Origin: JAWKWH01 sp965204295
Lineage (GTDB): Bacteria > Pseudomonadota > Alphaproteobacteria > Rhizobiales > Rhizobiaceae
Direction: 5' to 3'
Length of the DNA: 64,000 nucleotides
NCBI GenBank assembly: GCA_965204295.1
Contig: OZ241973.1
Location: 1,178,001-1,242,000 of the forward strand
Under the pieces are notes generated by a model that was not told where the DNA came from, made no database searches, and was given only the letters and a program-made list of their open reading frames with translations. This document shows, one piece after another, positions 38,402 to 47,207 of the stretch (position 1 is its first letter; every line of letters begins with the position of its first letter). The translations under genes and the position numbers were made by a program.

Positions 38402-38617
38402 ACCGAATTTCACCCGGCGTCCGGCAGTTCACCGCTTCGCCCGCGGCGCAGTCCGGAAACCCGCTTCCGCCGCCGGATCGTTTGGCCCGCCGCCATGCGA
38501 TGAAATGGAGCAACGGTCGTCCGCACACGAATTGGTCGTCAAAATTCGCTCGTGGCCATTTTATTGAATCCCAGTTCAGAAAATGATAAAGAGTTTTTAT
38601 CATTTGAAGGCCCTGCG

Positions 38618-40066
38618 ATGAGCGATATTGCGTTTCCCGAGCCGGACAGGTCCATTCTGGTTCGGCGCGCCGAGATTGCCGATGAATTAAGCCGGCTTGT
38701 GCCGACCGATTGTCTGGTAACCTCCGAACGCGAATTGGCTCCCTTCGAAACGGATGGATTTACCGCCTACCGGCGCGTTCCGCTGGCGGTCGTTCTGCCG
38801 GAGACAACGGCGCAGCTATCGAAAGTCATGCGATATCTTGCGCATGAAAGAATACCCGTCGTTCCCCGCGGGGCCGGCACTTCGCTTTCGGGGGGCGCGA
38901 TACCCCAGGAGGACGCCGTGGTGGTCGGCGTCTCCAAGATGAACCGGATATTGGAAATCGATCTTTGCAACCGGTTTGCGCGCGTTCAGGCAGGCGTCAC
39001 CAATCTGGCGATTTCGGAAGCGGTCGACGGCGCCGGATTTTTCTACGCGCCGGATCCGTCTTCCCAGCTCGCCTGCACGATCGGCGGCAATATCGGCATG
39101 AATTCCGGTGGCGCGCACTGTCTGAAATACGGCGTCACGACAAACAATCTGCTCGGCGCCAAATTGGTCATGTTCGACGGAACGGTCGTGGATATCGGCG
39201 GCGGCGCACTGGATTCGCCCGGCTATGATCTGTTGGGCCTGATGTGCGGTTCGGAGGGTCAGCTTGGCATCGTCACCGAGGCGACGGTGCGGCTGATCGC
39301 CAGACCCGAGGGCGCAAGGCCCGTCCTGTTCGGATTCGAGAAAGCGGAATCCGCCGGTGCATGCGTCGCCGATATTATCGCCGCGGGGATCATCCCCGTC
39401 GCGATTGAATATATGGACAAGCCGGCGATTGAAATCTGCGAAGCCTTTGCCGGCGCCGGCTATCCGCTTGATGTCGAGGCATTGCTGATTGTCGAGGTGG
39501 AGGGGTCCGACGAGGAAATGGACGCCATGCTTTCGCGTATCGTCGACATCGCCAAATCCCACGGCGTCGGGACAATCCGCGAAAGCCAGTCGGCGACCGA
39601 GGCCGCACTGATATGGAAAGGGCGAAAATCGGCCTTCGGCGCTACCGGTCGCATAGCCGACTACATATGCATGGATGGCACGGTGCCGCTCGGCCAGCTC
39701 GCTCACGTGCTCACAGAAACCGGCAAAATCGTCGCCGGATACGGTTTGCGGGTCGCCAATGTCTTTCATGCCGGAGACGGTAACATGCATCCGCTGATTC
39801 TCTACGATGTCAATGATTCGGACGAAGCGCGCAAAGCCGAACTGGCCGGCGCCGACATTCTCAGATTGTGTGTTGACGCCGGTGGCTGTCTGACCGGCGA
39901 ACACGGCGTCGGCATCGAGAAGCGTGACCTGATGCGTCATCAATATTCGCAGTCCGATTTGGACCAGCAAATGATGGTGCGCAAGGCGTTCGATCCCGAC
40001 TGGATATTGAATCCGTCCAAGGTGTTTCCGCTGGACGACCGTGTCGCGGAGCCGGACGCCGCATGA
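38618..40066 (+). CDS. glcD: Glycolate oxidase subunit GlcD
   Basis: FAD-binding catalytic subunit of the membrane-associated glycolate oxidase. From ATG 38618 the protein has 482 residues. The PCMH FAD domain spans about 45-220, with VPRGAGTSLSGGAIPQEDAV, YAPDPSSQLACTIGGNIGMN and SGGAHCLKYGVTTNNLLGA. The C-terminal domain has NVFHAGDGNMHPLILYD and GEHGVGIEKRDLM. The extra 22 codons from 38552 lack similarity. The stop overlaps the glcE ATG by 4 bases. Confidence 0.95.
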   Translation: MSDIAFPEPDRSILVRRAEIADELSRLVPTDCLVTSERELAPFETDGFTAYRRVPLAVVLPETTAQLSKVMRYLAHERIPVVPRGAGTSLSGGAIPQEDAVVVGVSKMNRILEIDLCNRFARVQAGVTNLAISEAVDGAGFFYAPDPSSQLACTIGGNIGMNSGGAHCLKYGVTTNNLLGAKLVMFDGTVVDIGGGALDSPGYDLLGLMCGSEGQLGIVTEATVRLIARPEGARPVLFGFEKAESAGACVADIIAAGIIPVAIEYMDKPAIEICEAFAGAGYPLDVEALLIVEVEGSDEEMDAMLSRIVDIAKSHGVGTIRESQSATEAALIWKGRKSAFGATGRIADYICMDGTVPLGQLAHVLTETGKIVAGYGLRVANVFHAGDGNMHPLILYDVNDSDEARKAELAGADILRLCVDAGGCLTGEHGVGIEKRDLMRHQYSQSDLDQQMMVRKAFDPDWILNPSKVFPLDDRVAEPDAA

Positions 40067-41265
40067 GCGATCTAGCCATGCTATCGCCCGGATCGGAGGA
40101 GGCGGCAAGCGAAATCATTGCCGAATCCTTCGGCGACAACGCGACGCTGGCAATTCAGGGAGGGGGAACGAAGGTTGATCTGGGACGGCCCGTATTCGCG
40201 GACAATATCATTTCCTCGGTAAACTTAGCCGGCGTGACAAATTACAATCCGGCTGAACTTGTCATCGGCGCACGGGCCGGAACGCCTTTGACCGAAATAT
40301 GCCGGGAACTCGCCGCAAACGGTCAGCGATTGCCTTTCGAGCCCGTGGATCATCGCCTGTTGCTGGGCTCACGGGGCGAACCCTCGATCGGTGCGGTCGC
40401 GGCAATCAACAATTCCGGCCCACGCCGGATTCAGTCGGGTGCCGCGCGAGACAGCCTGCTTGGCGTCAGATTCGTCAACGGGCGCGGTCAGGTGATCAAG
40501 AACGGCGGGCGGGTCATGAAAAACGTCACCGGCCTCGACCTTGTCAAACTGCTGGCCGGCTCCTGGGGCACCCTTGGTTTCATTACCGAGGCGACGTTCA
40601 AGGTGCTGCCGGCGCCCGAAACGGAACAAACCCTGCTGCTGCGGGGCCTTGACGATGAATCGGCGGCAACGGCCATGGCCGAAGCGATGGCGTGTTCGGC
40701 GGAAATTTCGGGAGCGGCCCACCTTCCCGATCTTGCCGCGGCGCATCTGATCGGCGGCGGGGCGGCCACGTCCTTTCGCATCGAGGGATTTGAAGATTCG
40801 GTCAACAACCGGTTGGAACGCCTTTCGCGGTTGTTTGCGGGACATGCGGCGCCGGAGCGGCTGGATGCGGAGACCTCGCGCACGCTTTGGGCCGGTATCC
40901 GGGACGTTACTCTCTTTGCCGGCAAAAAGACGATCGTCTGGCGCGTGTCGATGAAGCCGTCGGAAGCGCCGAATTTCGTCATGTCGCTTCGCATGAAGGC
41001 GGCAATCGACGCCTATTATGACTGGCAGGGAGGATTGGTCTGGCTGTCGGTCGAGGACGATAACCCGCATGACGATCTGATCCGCGCCGCGCTGGCCAGG
41101 CATGGCGGCGGCCATGCCTTGCTGGTTCGCGCGGACAGCCAGTTTCGCTTGTTGGCGCCGGTATTTCAGCCGGAGGCGGCAGCCGTCCGGCAATTGTCGG
41201 AGCGGATCCGGCGGGCATTCGATCCGGCGGGCGTCTTCAATCCGGGACGGATGGTCGCGGCGTAG
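40063..41265 (+). CDS. glcE: Glycolate oxidase FAD-binding subunit GlcE
   Basis: Second flavoprotein subunit of glycolate oxidase, 400 residues. The FAD domain has LAIQGGGTKVDLGRPV, ARAGTPLTEICRELAANGQR, GSRGEPSIGAVAAINNSGPR and KNVTGLDLVKLLAGSWGTLG. It ends IRRAFDPAGVFNPGRM, typical for this subunit. Translation is coupled to glcD (ATGA overlap) and glcF begins three bases after its stop. Confidence 0.94.
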   Translation: MSDLAMLSPGSEEAASEIIAESFGDNATLAIQGGGTKVDLGRPVFADNIISSVNLAGVTNYNPAELVIGARAGTPLTEICRELAANGQRLPFEPVDHRLLLGSRGEPSIGAVAAINNSGPRRIQSGAARDSLLGVRFVNGRGQVIKNGGRVMKNVTGLDLVKLLAGSWGTLGFITEATFKVLPAPETEQTLLLRGLDDESAATAMAEAMACSAEISGAAHLPDLAAAHLIGGGAATSFRIEGFEDSVNNRLERLSRLFAGHAAPERLDAETSRTLWAGIRDVTLFAGKKTIVWRVSMKPSEAPNFVMSLRMKAAIDAYYDWQGGLVWLSVEDDNPHDDLIRAALARHGGGHALLVRADSQFRLLAPVFQPEAAAVRQLSERIRRAFDPAGVFNPGRMVAA

Positions 41266-41268
41266 ATC

Positions 41269-42615
41269 ATGCGGACAGATTTCTCCATACACCAACTGGC
41301 CGATCCCGGCACCGCGGAAGCCGAAAAAATCCTGCGCAGATGCGTGCATTGCGGATTCTGCACCGCCACCTGTCCGACCTACGTCACGCTTGGCAACGAA
41401 CTCGACAGTCCGCGCGGGCGCATCTACCTGATCAAGGAAATGCTGGAGAACGGCCGGGCGGCGGACCGCGATACCGTGATCCATATCGACCGATGCCTTT
41501 CCTGCCTTGCTTGCACGACCACATGCCCGTCGGGTGTGGACTACATGCATCTTGTCGATCATGCCCGCGCCCATATCGAAAGAACCTATCGCCGTCCCGT
41601 TATCGATCGCCTGATCCGAAGCGCATTGGCCGCCGTGCTGCCTTACCCGCGGCGATTCAGAGCGTCACTGGCGCTCGCCGGACTTGCCCGGCCGTTTGCC
41701 GGCCTGTTTGGCGTCACGCCGCAAACAAGACCGTTGAAAGCGATGCTGGAACTGGCGCCAAAAACCGTTCCGGCCGAATCCGGCCAATCAAGACCCGCTA
41801 TCCACCGCGCCGGCGCAAAGAGGGTGGGGCGCGTCGCGATCCTTTCAGGCTGTGCGCAGCCGGTGCTCGATCCCGAAATCAACAAAGCCGCCGTCTCGCT
41901 TCTAACGAGGCTTGGCTATGAGGTTGTCGTGGCGAGCGGAGAGGGTTGCTGCGGAGCGCTGGTTCACCATATGGGGCGCGAGGACGCTGCGCTGGCTCAA
42001 GCCCGCAACAATGTGGACGCCTGGCGCCGGGTCATGGACACCGGCGAGCTAGACGCGATCATCGTTACCGCTTCGGGATGCGGCACGACGATCAAGGACT
42101 ACGGGCATATGCTGCGGCTCGATCCGGATTATTCCGAAAAAGCGGTTGAAATTTCCGGCCTGACCAAGGATATCACGGAGTTCCTCGCCGAAATCGATCT
42201 GCCGGAACCGGAGATCGAAACCGGCGTCATCGTTGCGTATCATTCGGCCTGTTCATTGCAGCACGGCCAAAAGATAACCCGGCAACCGAGGATGCTGCTG
42301 ACCGGAGCGGGGTTTGAAGTTCGCGAGCCGCGCGAGGGACATCTATGCTGCGGTTCGGCGGGCGTCTACAACATCATGCAGCCGGATATCGCCTCCGGAT
42401 TACGTGACCGGAAGCTGAAAAACATCGAGGCGACCGGCGCCCACGTCATCGCGGCGGGGAATATCGGTTGCATAACACATATCGGTTCGGTAGCGAAACA
42501 ACCTGTCGTTCATACGATCAAACTGCTCGATTGGGCCTATGGCGGCGAAAAACCGCGGAGTATCCCGGATCGAACGGGCGAAAGTTCATCTATCCGGTCT
42601 GTTTTATCGACTTGA
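41269..42615 (+). CDS. glcF: Glycolate oxidase iron-sulfur subunit GlcF
   Basis: Electron-transfer subunit of glycolate oxidase at the inner membrane. Of 448 residues, two 4Fe-4S motifs occur in the N-terminal part (CVHCGFCTATCPTY and CLSCLACTTTCPSGVDYMH), and CCG-type motifs (GEGCCGALVHHMG, GHLCCGSAGVYNIM) lie in the C-terminal half. The last ~20 residues are followed by IS debris at 42722, but the conserved domain is complete. Confidence 0.95.
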   Translation: MRTDFSIHQLADPGTAEAEKILRRCVHCGFCTATCPTYVTLGNELDSPRGRIYLIKEMLENGRAADRDTVIHIDRCLSCLACTTTCPSGVDYMHLVDHARAHIERTYRRPVIDRLIRSALAAVLPYPRRFRASLALAGLARPFAGLFGVTPQTRPLKAMLELAPKTVPAESGQSRPAIHRAGAKRVGRVAILSGCAQPVLDPEINKAAVSLLTRLGYEVVVASGEGCCGALVHHMGREDAALAQARNNVDAWRRVMDTGELDAIIVTASGCGTTIKDYGHMLRLDPDYSEKAVEISGLTKDITEFLAEIDLPEPEIETGVIVAYHSACSLQHGQKITRQPRMLLTGAGFEVREPREGHLCCGSAGVYNIMQPDIASGLRDRKLKNIEATGAHVIAAGNIGCITHIGSVAKQPVVHTIKLLDWAYGGEKPRSIPDRTGESSSIRSVLST

Positions 42616-42721
42616 GACCGAAATCGTTCGCAGCGGCATCACCGGCTTCTTCAACTTCGGCGCGACGGTCACCACAAAAACCACGCATGGGAAGCACTCT
42701 CCACACTTCGTCGCGCAAATA

Positions 42722-42833
42722 ATACCACCGGCCAATGGTGTAGGTCCTGGTTCACTTTCATCAAAGGATGGAGGTTTTGATGGCGGTTGCGATCACGCGG
42801 ACGGATTTGACGTCGAGGGAGCTTCGTGCTGCC
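42722..42833 (+). mobile_element. IS630 terminal fragment, same family as the element at 9216-10221
   Basis: The sequence starts with the terminal repeat ATACCACCG and runs through GGATGGAGGTTTTGATGGCG into the first ~20 codons of an IS630 transposase. It matches the complement of 10100-10221, except that about 30 bases between the repeat and TGGTGTAGGT are missing here. It ends abruptly at about 42833 against the methylase remnant. Confidence 0.75.
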
Positions 42834-43108
42834 CTCGCCTTCTCTCTACTTTTCAGCTTTCGCGCAACGAACAGGATCTCCGAAAGGTCGGTGTTCTCCG
42901 AGAAGCTGGTGCGACTGGCGTCGTGACTCGTGATGACTGTCTTGAGGTGGTAGCGTCGGCCAGATACTTGCGAACCGCTCCCCACGCCTCACCGCTGGCA
43001 AACGCGATTGGCAGGACGAAGACAATTCGCCCGCCGGGTTTCGGATGCTTATCCGCAAGTGGCACGAATAACGCCCCCAGCCCGGCGGTCGCGCTGATGC
43101 CGATCTTC
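42834..43108 (-). pseudogene. N6-adenine DNA methylase fragment
   Basis: The minus strand reads PLADKHPKPGGRIVFVLPIA, FASGEAWGAVRKYLAD, then in the next frame YHLKTVITSHDASRTSFSEN and TDLSEILFVARKLKSREKA. This is the segment after the catalytic NPPY motif in HsdM/Eco57I-type N6 DNA methylases (L-K-P-G-G-R, F-V-L-P, F-S-E-N-T-x-L-S-E). A frameshift near 42985 separates the halves. Upstream it is cut by IS5 copy B, downstream by the IS630 scrap. It is on the same strand as the helicase/ATPase pair at 44-50.8 kb and was probably a member of that operon. Confidence 0.65.
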
Positions 43109-43949
43109 TCAGAGTTCTAAGATTTCTGATGGTTTGGCGATGCGTTGCAGTAACGGGTTGTCGAGGGCGCCATGGATCATGGCTTTGGAGACATCAATGG
43201 GGTGTTCGTAGTCGCGTACGAGCCGCCGCCGGCGCGTCATCCATCCAAAGGTTCGTTTGACGACCGGCGCGGCGGCAGGACCTTGAAGCCAGCCTGCTTT
43301 TCGGTGCGGCCAATGATTTCGAGAACGCAATCCCGGCAGGCGGCGGCATCCATCAATCGGGTGCGATCATAAGCACCGTCGGCACACAAATGCTTGAGCC
43401 ATGGCCACCGTTTCCCGATGGCGGCAACGATCTCCCGGACTTCGGCGCTGTCGGAAATGTCCGCGCCGGTAGGATGATCGACGGCTATGTGGCGCTTGCG
43501 GCCAACGACCTTTCCGGCCGCGTCGACCCCGCGCTTTCGCGCCGCCGGAGCTTTGATCGACCGGCGGTCGACAATCGCCGCTGTCAGACCCCGCTCACGC
43601 CCTTCGCGCTCCCGGTCAAGCGATAGGGCGCAACAGCAACCGGCAAACAAAACGCCGGAAACGCCACGCAGGGTTCCGGGGCGGAAAGTCCTTCGGCAGC
43701 ATCCGCCACCGCTGCGGGCAGGATAACGTGGCGCGGTCAGCGCCTCGCGCAGGTCGGTGGTCTGCGACCGCGCTGTGGCGGCGGCGGTAGGAGCGGATCG
43801 ATAATCTCCCATCCCTCGTCGGTCAGGTCAGTCGGATAGCGCTTGGTGCGCTTCTCAAGTTCGACCGTCCGGCCACGGCTTGCCTTGGTCCACATCCAAA
43901 GCGCGAAGAACGCCACAACAACATCGGCAAACCATGCGCAAAATAGCCT
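43109..43949 (-). mobile_element. IS5-family element copy B, degenerate
   Basis: Inverted copy of the element at 16160-16929. The minus strand starts near 43949 and encodes ELEKRTKRYPTDLTDEGW, the same frame error after PQRGRRPPT, then LREALTAPRYPARSGGG, GRKRHIAVDHPTGADISDSA, KRWPWLKHLCADGAYDRTRL and VVKRTFGWMTRRRRLVRDYE. The catalytic residues are spread over several frames, so it is inactive. It keeps about 90 bases at the 3' end that copy A lacks. It sits inside the defence-like operon. Confidence 0.8.
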
Positions 43950-44036
43950 TTAAAACTGCCCGTGGAAGCAAGAGAGTGCAAAGTCCTTCGTGCTTTCGGG
44001 CGCGCGCCCGTGCTCAAGACTCTGTATGATCTCCAT
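43950..44036 (-). pseudogene. Start of a third operon gene, cut off by IS5 copy B
   Basis: ATG 44036 overlaps the end of the ATPase gene and opens MEIIQSLEHGRAPESTKDFA, continuing to the IS boundary at 43949, 29 codons in all. Gene overlap is the style of this operon, so a real third gene may have begun here. Too short to identify. Confidence 0.35.
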
Positions 44037-47000
44037 CGAAATCGGCAGTCATACCGCGATCGACTTCGATGACCTTCCTGAGATCGGCGATATGTATCTC
44101 GGTGAAGTATACAGTCTTGTTTTCCTGCGCGAGCACGACTTCCAGTTCGTTGCGCGTCAGCTCGGTGAATATCTTCATCATGAGGTCTTTGGTGCTGTTG
44201 GCGTGCCGGAACATCGCCGCGTGGTTCGGACACAGCGCGAGATAGTTCTGGTGATGTCTCTTCTTCAACTCGGACAGAAACTCGACCTTCTCGAAGTAGG
44301 CGGAGCCGTCATCAAGCTTGAACGGCATCGGTCTCCTGCAAACTTGACATATGATTTCGTCGCCAACGACGTATTGCTGCAGCAGATATTGCGCAGCTTC
44401 CGCTTTGACCTCTTCGCGGCCAACTGACACGCTTCGCATCCGTTTTTCGGTACGCCGGTCGGGGGCCTGCGCGGCCAACTCGCCAACCCGCGAAGCCCGC
44501 CGTTCAGGGTTTGCGGACGAGTAGTCAGACAGCCCAATCTCAGCGCTACGTTCTAGGTCAGCCAAGAAGCGTTCTTGATCCTCTGGCGGAAGTGCGGCGA
44601 ACCGTCTCGCTCTCTCCAGACTCGACAGGTCTGAGAAGCCGAGTTCTCGTGCGAACGTTTCCTTCTGACGTTGCTGCTGCTCGGAGCGCTTGATGTCTTC
44701 CTCGCCCCACTCCACGGCCTCCAGCCAGCGTTGGCCTGGATCAAAAGAAAAGCCATCAGGAAGTAGTTCGGGCGACGCCTCTGCCGGGCGTACAAATGAA
44801 CCTTCCCTCTGCGGAACCCAAAACGCAGCCCGTAGCACATGTACGAGAGAGGAATCAGCCTTCCGTGACCCAGCGCTTGCATTCCGACGATAGGTAGCCC
44901 CACCAAGTGGCGACCGTCGTTCGGCAGGCCAACCATGGTCCGCCAGACCAGTTGAGAAAGACGAAGCGTTGGCTTCGCAAGCATCTTTTCCAATCCATCA
45001 ATTTCGTAGTCTTTATCGATGGGAGACGTGTGGCGCTCTCCACCTACTTGCCGCAAATAGTCCCATTCAGGGTTCTGGTCACAGCAGCAAGTGTCTATGT
45101 GGAGCTCCACCTTGGCGCCGACCGCCTTAGCGAATGAAGCGACCCTCTTCAGCGAAACGCCAACTTCTCGGTAAACATCATTCAACGGGTATGATTCGCC
45201 CCCATCTCCATCTGAGTCATAGTACGCGCTCAGCCCGGTCTCGATGTATGGTTCGTCGAGGTATACGCCATTTGGTTCGCGCCATTTGTCGTCGGCGCAT
45301 TTGAAAATGTAGTGGTCCTTGAAAAGCTGTGACTGAGATGGCTCTTTTTCAACAAGAACCACGAAGCGCTTCAGGTCCCTTCGGTAGATCTTATTGTCCG
45401 GAATTTTCGCATCGTAGGTGTATCGTTGTTTGAGGATCAGTTCGACCTTCTCTGCTTCACCAACAACGCGAACGCCTATCTCTTCCAAGAACTTGCGGGC
45501 ATTGTGCTGCTGGGTCTTGCTTCTTCCGGAACTGTAAACATCCGCCGCTACCCTCGGAAGGACGCTGTCGTCCTGATCGCCGTCGTCAGGAAAGAAGCAT
45601 TTGGTGCCGACACTATACTTCACGGGAAAGAGTCGAGCTAACTGACAATCTTTGAAGCGGTCCAGTCCACCATCGGCTGCGAGTTCACTGAACAGAAGGG
45701 CATATAACTGCTGATGCCATTCATTCGATTTTGATGCGAGCCATTGCATGAAGTCGGAATCGGGATCTTCGACCCAATATGGCGCGCACGAAACATAGCG
45801 CCTTCCTTCGGATGTCCGATCAACTAACAGGTCGACGAATTCATCTAATCCCCAGCCTTGGATATTGAGCGAGTCTAGGAAGCGATCAGCGTTGGTGTTT
45901 CTTTGCGTCGCGCCCACCGCCCAGAGCGGGGGCTCTTCGTCATACTCCGCGAGATATTCGAGGTCTTTCTCTGAGAGAAGATTTTTCAGCAACGCCTTCG
46001 CTTGAAGAAGACGTCGTGCGGGTGCGTGCGACTTCTTATGCGTTGGCGTGAGCGCCTCATTGTTCATGGCATCAATTATGCCATTTCGTATTTTTTCGTA
46101 TCGTGCGGGGATGGGATCCTGTTGGTTCGGCAAGACCGATAAAAAATCTAGCGTCATCAAGCCGTAGTTGCGAATCTCGTGCAGGGAATCTGCAGTCAGT
46201 TCGGCGAGTTGCTGAAACAGCGGCTCGTTTGCCGGTATGTCCTTAATGCTCGCACGGCTCAGTTCCGGGACGAATGGTGCATGTAGATGGAAGCGAAGGC
46301 CGGAAGTCTCCTTCTCCGCCGGGAAGAACACAGCGACCTGCCCCTGCACCGGCGCAATCTTCATCTGCTTCGCGATCGGCACGTTCTGATCGAACGCTTT
46401 CACCTCAGGCAGAAACTCGAGGGCGAATGCGACCGCCACCTTGTGCTGGGTCTGCTTCGCCAGGCCCTCAACCGGCCTTGTAAACCGCAGATAGTGAGAA
46501 CTTGCCGTCGGCGCGCCATTGATTTCCTTGAGAACTTCGATGTGGTTTTCGGTGTGGCGGATCCGAAGCACGTCACCCGCTTTGCGGTCACCGATCTTCC
46601 AGGAAATTGACTGAAGGTGGTTCAGGAACAGGAGCGTTGACTCGGCGAGATCCTGCAAGCCGTCCTCGACTTCCTTGAAGGCTACATCTCTCGGCCTCTC
46701 AGCGTTGTTGAACGGGAACTCGAAGCGGGTTCTGCCATTCAAATCGGTGCGCTTATCGAGCAGGTATGGCAGGACCAACTCGTCAATCCGAAACGAATAT
46801 GTTGGCGACCAAATCCGAGGTGATTCCGTGTATGCAAACACGGCCTTGAACCCGACTCCGAACCGCCCGATGGTGTCTTCGTCGTCAAACTTCGTGCCTT
46901 TGCCCACATCTGTTATGCCGAGGATGTCCTCCTTCGTGAAGGCTCTGCCATTGTGCTCGAACGACAGGCAGTCGTTCGTGAGGACAAAATCCACTTCGGT

Positions 47001-47207
47001 TGCGCGGGCATCCTCGGAATTCTGAAGAAGCTCAAAGATGAAATGAGCGCTGTCCGGATAGAGCTCCTCAACGAGATGCCTGATCCCTTTATGCTTCTTG
47101 AGCACTCGTGCGAGATCCGCGCGTTCGGCGTGCACCCGGTCGATTACCGACTGTTTGTCGGATTTGTCGCGGTGGGAGGCTTCGTGGTTCATAGTCATGC
47201 GTATCAT
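44014..47207 (-). pseudogene. Sacsin-like GHKL ATPase, split by a frameshift
   Basis: From ATG 47207 the N-terminal GHKL (HSP90/sacsin-like) ATPase shows SAHFIFELLQNSEDARAT (N-box), GRFGVGFKAVFAYTESPR (G-box) and a following lid, within about the first 200 residues. A long middle region follows. Near 44900-44930 the sense leaves this frame (it would run to 44553 as nonsense) and continues in another: VLRAAFWVPQREGSFVRP, GFSDLSSLERARRFAALP, ICQVCRRPMPFKLDDGSAYF and LKKRHHQNYLALCPNHAAMF, to the stop at 44014. The C-terminus has a CxxC and a CxxH, like a small zinc or HNH-type domain. The joined protein would be about 1060 residues. The ATG overlaps the helicase stop by 4 bases. Confidence 0.75.

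Noticed and set aside
38816..41574. Long minus-strand frames opposite glcD and glcE-glcF
   Set aside because: Antisense shadows of well-identified glycolate oxidase genes.
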